Of a stretch of 64,000 bases of DNA, positions 1 to 7,643 are shown one piece after another. The stretch covers positions 186,001-250,000 of the forward strand of contig NZ_JASZYR010000003.1 of assembly GCF_030316855.1 (NCBI RefSeq), written 5' to 3'. Origin of the DNA: Variovorax sp. J22P240. GTDB taxonomy: Bacteria > Pseudomonadota > Gammaproteobacteria > Burkholderiales > Burkholderiaceae_C. Position 1 is the first letter of the stretch. Each line of letters begins with the position of its first letter. The notes beneath the pieces are model-generated. The model was not told the origin of the DNA, did no database searches, and saw only the letters and a program-made list of their open reading frames with translations. A program made the translations under genes and the position numbers.

Positions 1-594
1 GTGCGCGCGACGCACACCGTGAACCAGTTGCTGTCGCTCGCCCGCGCGGAAGGCAGCGGCGCCAACATCGGCCGGCAGCCCTGCGACCTCGCACGACTGA
101 CGATCGAAGTCGTGCGCGAAGCGGTGCCGCGCGCGATCGACAAGCGCATCGACCTCGGCTATGAAGGCGCCGAGCCGGGTGCGCCCGGCGTGGCCTTCGA
201 AGGCAATCCGACACTCCTGAAGGAGCTGGTGCGCAACCTGCTGGACAACGCCATCAACTACACGCCCTCCACGCCGGAGCGGCCGGGTGTGATCACTGCG
301 CGGGTGCTGGCCGATCCCTTCGGCCGCATCGTCGTGCTGCAGGTCGAGGACAACGGGCCGGGCATCCCCGAGAGCGAGCGCGAGCTGGTGTTCCAGCCCT
401 TCTACCGCGTGCTGGGCAATGAAGCGGACGGTTCCGGATTGGGCCTGCCGATCGTGCTGGAGATTGCGCGACAGCACTTCGCGACGGTGCGTCTGGAAGA
501 CGCGCACCCGGGTCAGCACCCGCCGGGCACGCTCGTGAGCCTGCGCTTCGACGCCAACGAAAGCGAGCGCCGCGCCGAACGGCCCCGCGCCTAG
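1..594 (+). CDS. Sensor histidine kinase, C-terminal part (5' end outside window)
   Basis: This is the catalytic end of a two-component sensor kinase, which autophosphorylates a histidine and passes the phosphate to a response regulator. The visible start reads RATHTVNQLLSLARAE, the helix that normally follows the phosphorylated histidine (H-box), so the sensor and membrane part lies upstream of the window. The ATP-binding domain shows an N-box (ELVRNLLDNAINYTP), a G1 box (DNGPGIP) and a G2 box (GSGLGLPIV). The GTG at base 1 is only the window edge, not a demonstrated start. The partner regulator is not visible. The TAG stop shares the bases CTAG (591-594) with the stop of the convergent small gene. 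Confidence 0.9.
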   Translation: MRATHTVNQLLSLARAEGSGANIGRQPCDLARLTIEVVREAVPRAIDKRIDLGYEGAEPGAPGVAFEGNPTLLKELVRNLLDNAINYTPSTPERPGVITARVLADPFGRIVVLQVEDNGPGIPESERELVFQPFYRVLGNEADGSGLGLPIVLEIARQHFATVRLEDAHPGQHPPGTLVSLRFDANESERRAERPRA

Positions 595-779
595 GGCTTC
601 GGAGGCTCGTCCTTGCGGATCTGCAGCATCTGCGGCCGCACCTGTTGTGTCAGGCGCTGTGGCTCGCGTTCGCTGAAGCGTGCGGGCTCGGTGCCGAAAA
701 CGGCGAGCCCGCCGCGCGTCCAGGCGAAGTAGCCCAGGTTCGCCAGCAGCAGGACAACGACCAGCAGCCGCAACATCAT
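591..779 (-). CDS. Small single-pass membrane protein, unknown function
   Basis: A 62-residue protein that begins with a hydrophobic segment (LRLLVVVLLLANLGYFAW), probably a signal anchor, followed by a short charged tail ending in DEPPKP. The start was chosen because its ATG overlaps the birA stop in an ATGA tetranucleotide (776-779), the usual sign of translational coupling; a longer reading would run back into birA. It is the last gene of the SET-birA operon. In related bacteria, genes following birA often encode membrane-anchored proteins with a SPOR domain, and this may be a shortened relative, but no SPOR domain is present. Function is unknown. Confidence 0.6.
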   Translation of the reverse strand: MMLRLLVVVLLLANLGYFAWTRGGLAVFGTEPARFSEREPQRLTQQVRPQMLQIRKDEPPKP

Positions 780-1573
780 GGTCGCGTGCGCACGGGCCGC
801 ACGCTGACTTCCGCGCTGATGATCGACTTCACGCCCGAAGTCGTTCGCACCAGCAACTCGCCGCCCCAGCCCACACCTTCGCAAAGGCCTTCGGTGCCGT
901 CGCTGAGCTGGACCTCGCGGCCGCGCAGGACATCGCGCGCGGCGAAGCGGGGGGCAAAGGGCACGAAGCCATCCTTGTCGAAGAGCTGAATATCGCGGAC
1001 CAGCGGCAGCGCGATATCACGCAGTACCTCGGCCGGGGTGGCGAGCGGACGCCATTCCTGCACCCAGGCCGGCGGTGTGCTGAGGCCGGTGGCGTCACGA
1101 GGCCCGATGTTGATGCCGATGCCGATCACCAGATAGCGCTCGGCGGCATCCTGTTGGAGCGTGGCGGTTTCGATCAGGATGCCGACCAGCTTGCGCTCGC
1201 GGTACCACAGGTCGTTGGGCCACTTGAGCGACAGGCCCACGGCGTTCGAAGGGTCGAGACTTTCCGCGACGCTGACCCCCACGGCGAGCGACAACCCCGA
1301 CCAGTCGCGAGGCGCCAGCGGCAGGCCCAGCGAGAAAGTCAGGGTGGCGGGTTCGCGATCGCTCTGCGCGCTTTGCCAGGCGCGGCCCATCCGACCGTGC
1401 CCCGCCGTCTGTCGCTCGGCGGCCAGCAGCACCGGCGCCTGGCGGCCATCGCGGGCACGCCGCATGAGTTCGCTGCTGGTGGAATCGATCTCGGGGACGA
1501 CCTCGACGGCGAACCCAGGCAGAAGGGGCGCCACTGCGCCCGCGATCTCGTCCTCGAACCAGGGCGTGGCCAT
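776..1573 (-). CDS. birA: Biotin--[acetyl-CoA-carboxylase] ligase
   Basis: This enzyme activates biotin with ATP and attaches it to the carrier lysine of acetyl-CoA carboxylase. The biotinyl-AMP loop is seen as GHGRMGRAW, and the catalytic block as KWPNDL followed by KLVGILIE. At 265 residues it holds only the catalytic and C-terminal domains; the N-terminal helix-turn-helix of E. coli BirA is absent, so it should be a class I ligase without repressor function. The ATG at 1573 lies two bases after the stop of the SET-domain gene, giving an operon SET-birA-small membrane protein. The start MATPWFEDE is preferred because longer readings run into the SET gene's lysine-rich tail. Confidence 0.93.
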   Translation of the reverse strand: MATPWFEDEIAGAVAPLLPGFAVEVVPEIDSTSSELMRRARDGRQAPVLLAAERQTAGHGRMGRAWQSAQSDREPATLTFSLGLPLAPRDWSGLSLAVGVSVAESLDPSNAVGLSLKWPNDLWYRERKLVGILIETATLQQDAAERYLVIGIGINIGPRDATGLSTPPAWVQEWRPLATPAEVLRDIALPLVRDIQLFDKDGFVPFAPRFAARDVLRGREVQLSDGTEGLCEGVGWGGELLVRTTSGVKSIISAEVSVRPVRTRP

Positions 1574-1575
1574 GA

Positions 1576-2232
1576 TCAGCGCTTGCCGGTTTTCCCGGAC
1601 TTGCCGTCCTTGGCGGCCTTGGCCTTCTTCTTCGGTTCCTTGCCGGCCTCGCCGCCGTTCTTGTCGAGCTTCTTGCTCAGCTTGATTTCGCTCTTTTTCT
1701 CGGCCTTTTTGTCGCCGTTCTTCTCGCTCTTCCTGTCCTTCTTCTTGCTCTTCTTGTCCTTGTCGGACTTCGGGGCGAGCAGCGTGCCGCGGCAGCTTTC
1801 GGAGCCGCACCAGCAGGGGAACTCGGCCTTCAGCTTCCTCGTGTAGGGCTCGTCGATGATTAGGCCGTAGTCGTAGCTCAGCTCTTCGCCGGCCGCGATG
1901 TTGCGCAGCGCCTTGATGAAGACGCGGCCGTCCTGCTCGTCGGCTTCGCAGCTGGGATCGCAGGAATGGTTGATCCAGCGGGCGGCATTGCCGTTGACGC
2001 CGCCATCGATCACACGGCCGTCATCGATGTGGAAGTAGAAGGTGTGGTTGGGCTGCGCCGGGTCGTGCGGATGGCGGCGCAGCGCCTCCTTCCAGGTGAT
2101 GACCTCGCCCTTGTATTCGATGAGCGTTTCGCCCTCCGCTATATCCTGCACGGCGAAGACGCCGTTGCCATGAACGCCGGAGCGCCGCGTCTGGATGCGG
2201 CGGCCGCCGGAAACGGGGGATTTGGATGGCAT
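1576..2232 (-). CDS. SET-domain protein lysine methyltransferase-like protein with lysine-rich tail
   Basis: SET domains transfer methyl groups from S-adenosylmethionine to protein lysines. The 218-residue protein has the SET start (GVHGNGVFAV, residues 19-28), the methyl-donor/pseudoknot motif NHSCDP (88-93), the catalytic-tyrosine strand ELSYDYGL (117-124) and a cysteine post-SET cluster, CWCGSESC (140-147), which in eukaryotic enzymes binds zinc. Residues 155-218 form a tail that is nearly half lysine and resembles histone H1. The gene faces topB across a short divergent region and heads the operon with birA. The substrate is unknown: self-methylation of the tail, a nucleoid protein or a ribosomal protein are all possible. 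Bacterial SET proteins are known in Chlamydia, Bacillus and many proteobacteria. Confidence 0.9.
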   Translation of the reverse strand: MPSKSPVSGGRRIQTRRSGVHGNGVFAVQDIAEGETLIEYKGEVITWKEALRRHPHDPAQPNHTFYFHIDDGRVIDGGVNGNAARWINHSCDPSCEADEQDGRVFIKALRNIAAGEELSYDYGLIIDEPYTRKLKAEFPCWCGSESCRGTLLAPKSDKDKKSKKKDRKSEKNGDKKAEKKSEIKLSKKLDKNGGEAGKEPKKKAKAAKDGKSGKTGKR

Positions 2233-2253
2233 CGCGGAAGTCTGTTAGTTTGA

Positions 2254-2286
2254 ATATGTACGCATGCGCGTGCGCGTACGCACGCG
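2254..2286. other. 33-bp perfect alternating purine-pyrimidine (Z-DNA-prone) tract
   Basis: Every base from 2254 to 2286 alternates purine and pyrimidine, mostly CG and CA/TG steps with three TA steps. Such runs are the classic substrate for left-handed Z-DNA under negative supercoiling. Inside it are inverted repeats: GTACGC (2258-2263) with GCGTAC (2274-2279), and GCGTGCG (2268-2274) with CGCACGC (2279-2285). It lies 21 bp upstream of the SET gene start, in the divergent promoter region shared with topB. The sequence pattern is certain; any structural or regulatory role is inferred. Confidence 0.6.
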
Positions 2287-2304
2287 AGAAGCGCCAGATT
2301 GTAG

Positions 2305-2393
2305 ATGTGGCCCCCACGCTCCCCCACTGCGTGTCGTCGCTGCCCCCCGAGGGGGCCGCAGGCCGCCTCGGGGCGGCCCGGCGCCGGCCTATT
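2305..2393 (+). repeat. GC-rich intergenic repeat, copy 1
   Basis: A GC-rich stretch just upstream of topB that resembles the segment at 43105-43200 read on the other strand. Shared blocks, in order, are CCCCCA-GCT, CACT-CGTGTCG, CCCCCC and GGGGGC as the two arms of a hairpin, and GCGGCCCGGC. This copy also has a second hairpin formed by CCGCCTC and the following GGGCGG. It resembles short palindromic dispersed elements common between genes in Comamonadaceae, as I remember them. It probably lies in the topB 5' untranslated region. Confidence 0.5.
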
Positions 2394-2413
2394 TTTTGAG
2401 AATGGAATCGTTG

Positions 2414-5341
2414 ATGAAGACTTTGGTGATTGCAGAGAAGCCATCGGTGGCCCAGGACATCGTCCGGGCGCTCACGCCCGTGGCGGGCAAGTTCGACAAG
2501 CACGAAGAACACTTCGAGAACGAAAAGTACGTCGTGACCAGTGCCGTCGGTCACCTGGTGGAAATCCAGGCGCCCGAGGAGTTCGACGTCAAGCGCGGCA
2601 AGTGGAGCTTCGCCAACCTGCCGGTGATCCCGCCGCGCTTCGACCTCAAGCCGGTCGACAAGACCAAGACCCGCCTCAACGCGGTTGTGAAGCAGGCCAA
2701 GCGCAAGGACGTGACGCAGCTCGTGAACGCCTGCGACGCGGGGCGCGAGGGTGAGTTGATCTTCCGTCTGATCGAGCAGTACGCGGGCGGCAAGTCGCCG
2801 CTGGGCAAGCCGGTCAAGCGCCTCTGGCTGCAATCGATGACGCCGCAGGCCATCCGCGACGGCTTCGACCAGTTGCGCAGCGAGCAGCAGATGCAGGGCC
2901 TGGCCGATGCCGCGCGCTCGCGCTCGGAGGCCGACTGGCTGGTCGGCATCAACGGTACGCGCGCCATGACGGCTTTCAACTCGCGCGACGGCGGCTTCTT
3001 CCTGACCACCGTGGGCCGGGTGCAGACGCCGACGCTCTCCGTCGTGGTCGAGCGCGAGGAGAAGATCCGCAAGTTCGTGAGCCGCGACTATTGGGAAGTG
3101 CACGGCAGCTTCCTGGCCGAGGCGGGCGAGTACCCCGGCAAGTGGTTCGATCCGAACTGGAAGAAGCCGCCGCCCGGACCGGACGGCGTGGCCGATCCCG
3201 AGCAGCGCGCCGACCGCGTCTGGAACGAGCGTGAAGCCCGCGAGATCGCCGAGGCCGCGCGCGGCAAGACCGCCGCCGTCACCGAGGAAAGCAAGCCCAC
3301 CACCCAGGCTTCGCCGCTGCTGTTCGACCTGACTTCACTGCAACGCGAGGCCAACGGCCGCTTCGGCTTCAGCGCCAAGACCACGCTGGCGCTGGCGCAA
3401 AGCCTTTATGAACGCCACAAGGCGCTGACCTACCCGCGGACCGACTCGCGAGCGCTGCCCGAGGACTACCTGCCGGTCGTCAAGCAGACCATGGGCATGC
3501 TCGCGAACAGCGGGATGCGGCACCTGGCGCCCTTCGCGCAGCAGGCCATCGACGGCAACTACGTGAAGCCCTCGAAGCGCATCTTCGACAACGCCAAGGT
3601 CAGCGATCACTTTGCGATCATCCCGACCTTGCAAGCGCCAAGCGGCCTCTCCGACGCGGAACAGAAGCTCTATGACTTCGTGGTACGCCGCTTCATGTCG
3701 GTGTTTTTCCCCAGCGCCGAATACCAGGTAACGACCCGCATCAGCACGGTCGAGCACGCGGGCAAGAAGTACCCGTTCCGCACCGACGGCAAGGTGCTCG
3801 TGAAGTCGGGCTGGCTCGCCATCTACGGCAAGGAAGCGCAGGACGACGAAAAGGAAGACGACAAGGACGGCAAGCGCCTCGTGCCGGTGAAGCCCGGCGA
3901 GATGGTGAAGGTCGAGTCCGTCGAGCCCAAGGGCCTCAAGACGCGGCCACCCGCTCGCTATTCGGAAGCCACATTGCTCGGCGCGATGGAAGGCGCGGGC
4001 AAGACCATCGACGACGACGAATTGCGCGAAGCCATGCAGGAGAAGGGACTCGGCACCCCCGCCACGCGCGCGGCCATCATCGAAGGCCTGCTGGCCGAGA
4101 AATACATGCATCGCGAAGGCCGCGAGCTGATCCCGACCGCCAAGGCCTTCCAGCTCATGACGCTGCTGCGCGGCCTCGGCGTGGAGGAGCTCTCCAAGGC
4201 CGAACTCACCGGCGAATGGGAGTACAAGCTCGCGCAGATGGAACACGGCAAGCTCAGCCGCGAAGCCTTCATGCGCGAGATCGCCGAGATGACGGAGCAC
4301 ATCGTCAAGAAGGCCAAGGAGTACGACCGCGACACCGTGCCCGGCGACTACGCCACGCTCGCGACGCCGTGCCCCAACTGCGGCGGCGTGGTGAAGGAGA
4401 ACTACCGCCGCTATTCCTGCACCGGCAAGCCCGGGCAGGAGCCTTGCGGCTTTTCCTTCGGCAAGTCGCCCGCGGGCCGCACCTTCGAAGTGGAGGAGGC
4501 GGAGCAACTGCTGCGCGACAAGCACATCGGCCCGCTGGAGGGCTTCCGCTCCAAGGCCGGTTGGCCTTTCACCTCGGAGATCGTCCTCAAGTTCGACGAC
4601 GAGGCGAACAACTGGAAGCTGGAGTTCGACTTCGGCGACGACAAGAACGCCGAGACCGGAGAGATCGTCGACTTCGCCGGCCAGGAGTCGCTCGGCCAGT
4701 GCCCGAAATGCGCCTCGCGCGTGTTCGAATACGGCAGCAACTACGTCTGCGAGAAATCGGTGCCGACCGAAGCTCAGCCCACCCCGAGCTGCGACTTCAA
4801 GACCGGCAAGATCATCCTGCAGCAGCCCGTGGATCGCGCGCAGGTCGAAAAGCTGCTCGCCACCGGCAGGACGGACCTGCTCGACAAGTTCGTCTCCATG
4901 CGCACGCGCCGTGCGTTCAAGGCCTTCCTGGCCTGGAACAAGGAAGAGGGCAAGGTGACCTTCGAGTTCGAGCCCCGGACCAGCAAGTTCCCGCCGCGCA
5001 AGACCTTCACCAAGGCCGCACCGGCCGCTGCAAAGAAGGCGGCGGCGAAAACGCCGGCAGCCAAGAAGGTCGCGGCAAAGAAGGCTGCCGCCCCCAAGGC
5101 ACCACGCAAGCCGGGCGCGGGCCTCAAGCCCAGCGACGCGCTGGCTGCAGTGATCGGCGCGGACCCCGTGCCGCGCACCGAGGTCATCAAGAAGCTGTGG
5201 GACTACATCAAGGCCAACGGCCTGCAGGACGCGGCCAACAAGCGCGCCATCAACGCCGATGCCAAGCTGAAGCCGGTGTTCGGCAAGGATCAGGTCACGA
5301 TGTTCGAGCTGGCCGGCATCGTGGGTAAACATCTGGCCTGA
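2414..5341 (+). CDS. topB: DNA topoisomerase III with C-terminal zinc motifs and SWIB domain
   Basis: A type IA topoisomerase that relaxes negative supercoils and decatenates DNA by single-strand passage. The Toprim domain begins at the start (MKTLVIAEKPS) and contains DAGREGE (108-114); the catalytic tyrosine is Tyr340 in LTYPRTDS. After the core come two cysteine zinc-like motifs (CPNCGG... and CPKCAS...), then an Ala/Lys/Pro-rich linker like histone H1 (about 865-895), and finally a SWIB/MDM2-type domain of about 80 residues (KPSDALAAVIGADPVPR through LAGIVGKHLA). Total length is 975 residues, well above the roughly 650 of E. coli TopB, because of these additions. The start at 2414 was chosen because it opens directly with the conserved Toprim strand. 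It is transcribed divergently from the SET gene. Confidence 0.95.
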   Translation: MKTLVIAEKPSVAQDIVRALTPVAGKFDKHEEHFENEKYVVTSAVGHLVEIQAPEEFDVKRGKWSFANLPVIPPRFDLKPVDKTKTRLNAVVKQAKRKDVTQLVNACDAGREGELIFRLIEQYAGGKSPLGKPVKRLWLQSMTPQAIRDGFDQLRSEQQMQGLADAARSRSEADWLVGINGTRAMTAFNSRDGGFFLTTVGRVQTPTLSVVVEREEKIRKFVSRDYWEVHGSFLAEAGEYPGKWFDPNWKKPPPGPDGVADPEQRADRVWNEREAREIAEAARGKTAAVTEESKPTTQASPLLFDLTSLQREANGRFGFSAKTTLALAQSLYERHKALTYPRTDSRALPEDYLPVVKQTMGMLANSGMRHLAPFAQQAIDGNYVKPSKRIFDNAKVSDHFAIIPTLQAPSGLSDAEQKLYDFVVRRFMSVFFPSAEYQVTTRISTVEHAGKKYPFRTDGKVLVKSGWLAIYGKEAQDDEKEDDKDGKRLVPVKPGEMVKVESVEPKGLKTRPPARYSEATLLGAMEGAGKTIDDDELREAMQEKGLGTPATRAAIIEGLLAEKYMHREGRELIPTAKAFQLMTLLRGLGVEELSKAELTGEWEYKLAQMEHGKLSREAFMREIAEMTEHIVKKAKEYDRDTVPGDYATLATPCPNCGGVVKENYRRYSCTGKPGQEPCGFSFGKSPAGRTFEVEEAEQLLRDKHIGPLEGFRSKAGWPFTSEIVLKFDDEANNWKLEFDFGDDKNAETGEIVDFAGQESLGQCPKCASRVFEYGSNYVCEKSVPTEAQPTPSCDFKTGKIILQQPVDRAQVEKLLATGRTDLLDKFVSMRTRRAFKAFLAWNKEEGKVTFEFEPRTSKFPPRKTFTKAAPAAAKKAAAKTPAAKKVAAKKAAAPKAPRKPGAGLKPSDALAAVIGADPVPRTEVIKKLWDYIKANGLQDAANKRAINADAKLKPVFGKDQVTMFELAGIVGKHLA

Positions 5342-5358
5342 AGAGACAGGAGATTCGC

Positions 5359-5532
5359 ATGAAGCAGTTCTTTGCCATCTCGTTCGCTGCGGCCCTTTGC
5401 CTGCTCGCGGGCTGCGCCGCGCCGGGCTCCGGCGGCGGCTCGGCCTCCAGCGGCAGCACGGGCAGCAACGGCATCACCGTGTTCGGCACGATCGATGCCG
5501 GCGTCAGCGGCTACAAGAACCAGAGCCGCTAG
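5359..5532 (+). CDS. Small lipoprotein with porin-like first strand
   Basis: A 57-residue protein with a lipoprotein signal peptide ending in the lipobox LLAGC (Cys19), then a Gly/Ser-rich spacer, then GITVFGTIDAGVSGYKNQSR. That last segment resembles the first beta strand and turn of Burkholderiales trimeric porins; the porin in this same window begins VTLFGIVDTGVSSYWNQ. A good ribosome site (AGGAG, 5348-5352) lies six bases before the ATG. It follows topB by 17 bp and its TAG shares CTAG (5529-5532) with the convergent peptidase gene. It could be a decayed porin fragment recruited as a lipoprotein, or a real small protein; function unknown. Confidence 0.65.
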   Translation: MKQFFAISFAAALCLLAGCAAPGSGGGSASSGSTGSNGITVFGTIDAGVSGYKNQSR

Positions 5533-6410
5533 TTCATGAGCAAGGCCTGCCGCAGCAGCCGCGCCGCGCGGTTGCGGATGCGGCCAGGCGCGCTGCGCAG
5601 CGGACCGCGCGGACTCACCTTGGCCGTCGCGCAAGCCCACAGGAAGTCCTCGAGGATCGCCGTGTCGTCGACCGTGTCGGTCGCGCCGTAGTTGTGGAAC
5701 TCCGGGTGCCACTGGGTCGCCGCGATGTAGCTGCGGCCGCGATCGGGCCGGCGGCGGATGGCTTCGGCCACGTGGTCGGGAATGCTCCAGGCCTCGACCT
5801 CGAAACCGGGCGCCAGATCCTTCACGCCCTGGTGATGGATGCTGTTGACGCGCGCTGTCTCCATGTCTGGGTAGAGGTGCGAGAGCCGTGATCCCGGCGT
5901 GATGCGGATCTCATGGAAGTTCTGGTCGTAGGTGACCGGATCGCGATGCCGCTGGGCATTGGGATGCTGCGCCTCGATGTCCTGGTAGAGCGTGCCGCCG
6001 AAAGCCACATTGATCAACTGCAAGCCCCGGCAAACGCCGAAGATGGGCTTGCCCGCCTGCTCGAAGGCTTCGACCAGCGCGAGGTCGTAGAGGTCGCGGA
6101 CGCGGTCGCCGATCCAGGCGTCCTTGAGGGGCACCTCGCCGTAGCTGCCAGGCCAGACGTCGGCCCCGCCGTGCATCACGACACCGTCGAGCCATTCGGC
6201 GTAGTGCGAGAGCTTGGTGTCGCCGCGCGCCGTTTCGCCCGTCGGGCAGGGGACCATCACCACCATCGCGCCGGCCGACATCAGCCAGTGGGCGATCGAC
6301 TGCTCCACGTACTGCAGCGTCTTGTTGGTGAACAAGGAGCGCGCAGGGTCGGCGTGGGAGAAGCAGGCGGACAGGCCGATCTTGAGACGCCCGGAAACCG
6401 TTTGTGACAT
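5529..6410 (-). CDS. Class I glutamine amidotransferase-like peptidase C26 (gamma-glutamyl hydrolase family)
   Basis: Members of this family cleave gamma-glutamyl bonds, for example gamma-glutamyl-GABA in putrescine breakdown (PuuD). The nucleophile elbow GVCRGLQ supplies the catalytic cysteine, and QWHPE supplies the histidine and glutamate of the triad. The 293-residue length is somewhat over PuuD because of an Arg-rich C-terminal extension (GRIRNRAARLLRQ). No putrescine genes are near, so the substrate is uncertain. Divergent from the sugar isomerase-like gene at 6587. Its stop overlaps that of the small lipoprotein. Confidence 0.85.
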   Translation of the reverse strand: MSQTVSGRLKIGLSACFSHADPARSLFTNKTLQYVEQSIAHWLMSAGAMVVMVPCPTGETARGDTKLSHYAEWLDGVVMHGGADVWPGSYGEVPLKDAWIGDRVRDLYDLALVEAFEQAGKPIFGVCRGLQLINVAFGGTLYQDIEAQHPNAQRHRDPVTYDQNFHEIRITPGSRLSHLYPDMETARVNSIHHQGVKDLAPGFEVEAWSIPDHVAEAIRRRPDRGRSYIAATQWHPEFHNYGATDTVDDTAILEDFLWACATAKVSPRGPLRSAPGRIRNRAARLLRQALLMN

Positions 6411-6586
6411 CGCATTCGGGGCGCCGACCTATGCCGCTTCGCCCTCGGATTGACAGAGCGCCCATTGTGAAACGTTCCGGCGTAATGCGCACACGCCGTG
6501 GGGCTTCGCAGCGTGTCGGACAACGCCTCGCGTTGCGTCGACGCAAATCAGTGCATCATTTGCGCCGATTGACCAGGAGACAAGCG

Positions 6587-7642
6587 ATGAAGACGATCAA
6601 GGGGCCTGCCATTTTTCTGGCCCAGTTCACCGGCGACACCGCGCCGTTCAACTCGCTCGACACCATCGCCGGCTGGGCGGCGGGCCTTGGCTATAAGGGC
6701 GTGCAGATCCCGAGCTGGGACGGCCGCATCTTCGACCTCAAGAAGGCTGCCGAGAGCAAGACCTACTGCGATGAAGTGAAGGGCACGCTCGCAAAGCATG
6801 GGCTCGAGATCACCGAACTGTCGACGCATCTTCAAGGCCAGCTGGTCGCGGTGCACCCCGCTTACGACGCGGGCTTCGATGGCTTCGCCGCGGCCGAAGT
6901 GCGCAACGACCCGGTCCGTCGGCAGAAGTGGGCGGTCGAGCAGCTGCACTACGCCGCGCAGGCTTCGTCCCATCTCGGCCTAACGGCCCACGCGACCTTC
7001 TCCGGCGCGCTGGCGTGGCCCTATCTCTACTCCTGGCCGCCGCGCCCGCCCGGCCTCATCGAGGAAGCCTTCGATGAGCTCGCGCGGCGCTGGAAGCCGA
7101 TCCTCGACCGATTCGACGAGGCCGGCGTCGACGTCTGCTACGAAATCCACCCGGGCGAGGACCTGCACGACGGCGTGACCTACGAGATGTTCCTCGAACG
7201 CGTGAACAACCATCCCCGCGCCTGCCTGCTCTACGACCCGAGCCACTTCGTGCTGCAGCAGCTCAACTACCTCGACTACATCGACCACTATCACGAGCGC
7301 ATCAAGATCTTTCACGTGAAGGACGCCGAGTTCAACCCGACCGGCAAGCAGGGTGTCTACGGCGGCTTCCAGTCCTGGCTGAACCGGGCAGGACGCTTCC
7401 GCTCGCTGGGCGACGGCCAGGTGGACTTCGGCGCGATCTTCTCGAAGATGGCGGCCTACGACTTCCCGGGCTGGGCCGTGTTGGAGTGGGAGTGTTGCCT
7501 CAAGCATCCTGAGGACGGCGCACGCGAAGGCGCGGAGTTCATCGCGCAGCACATCATCCGCGTGGCCGATCGCGCGTTCGATGATTTCGCGGGCGGCGGG
7601 ATCAACACGGCCGCCAACAAAAAGATGCTTGGCATCGCTTGA
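6587..7642 (+). CDS. Sugar phosphate isomerase/epimerase family protein (xylose isomerase-like TIM barrel)
   Basis: A 351-residue TIM-barrel protein of the AP-endonuclease-2/xylose-isomerase-like superfamily, whose members isomerise or epimerise sugars and related polyols at a divalent metal site. Metal-ligand type segments are visible: CYEIHPGED, YDPSHFVL, IKIFHVKDAEF and WAVLEWECC. The ATG at 6587 follows a clear ribosome site (AGGAG, 6575-6579). In related bacteria similar proteins sit in inositol or unusual-sugar clusters, but no such pathway genes occur here, so the substrate is unknown. It ends one base before the stop of the convergent HtrA-like gene. Confidence 0.88.
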   Translation: MKTIKGPAIFLAQFTGDTAPFNSLDTIAGWAAGLGYKGVQIPSWDGRIFDLKKAAESKTYCDEVKGTLAKHGLEITELSTHLQGQLVAVHPAYDAGFDGFAAAEVRNDPVRRQKWAVEQLHYAAQASSHLGLTAHATFSGALAWPYLYSWPPRPPGLIEEAFDELARRWKPILDRFDEAGVDVCYEIHPGEDLHDGVTYEMFLERVNNHPRACLLYDPSHFVLQQLNYLDYIDHYHERIKIFHVKDAEFNPTGKQGVYGGFQSWLNRAGRFRSLGDGQVDFGAIFSKMAAYDFPGWAVLEWECCLKHPEDGAREGAEFIAQHIIRVADRAFDDFAGGGINTAANKKMLGIA

Positions 7643-7643
7643 G

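Noticed and set aside
645..2253. Long open frames opposite birA and the SET gene
   Set aside because: They are rich in Arg/Ala/Pro/Ser, have no family motifs, and mirror clearly real genes in high-GC DNA.
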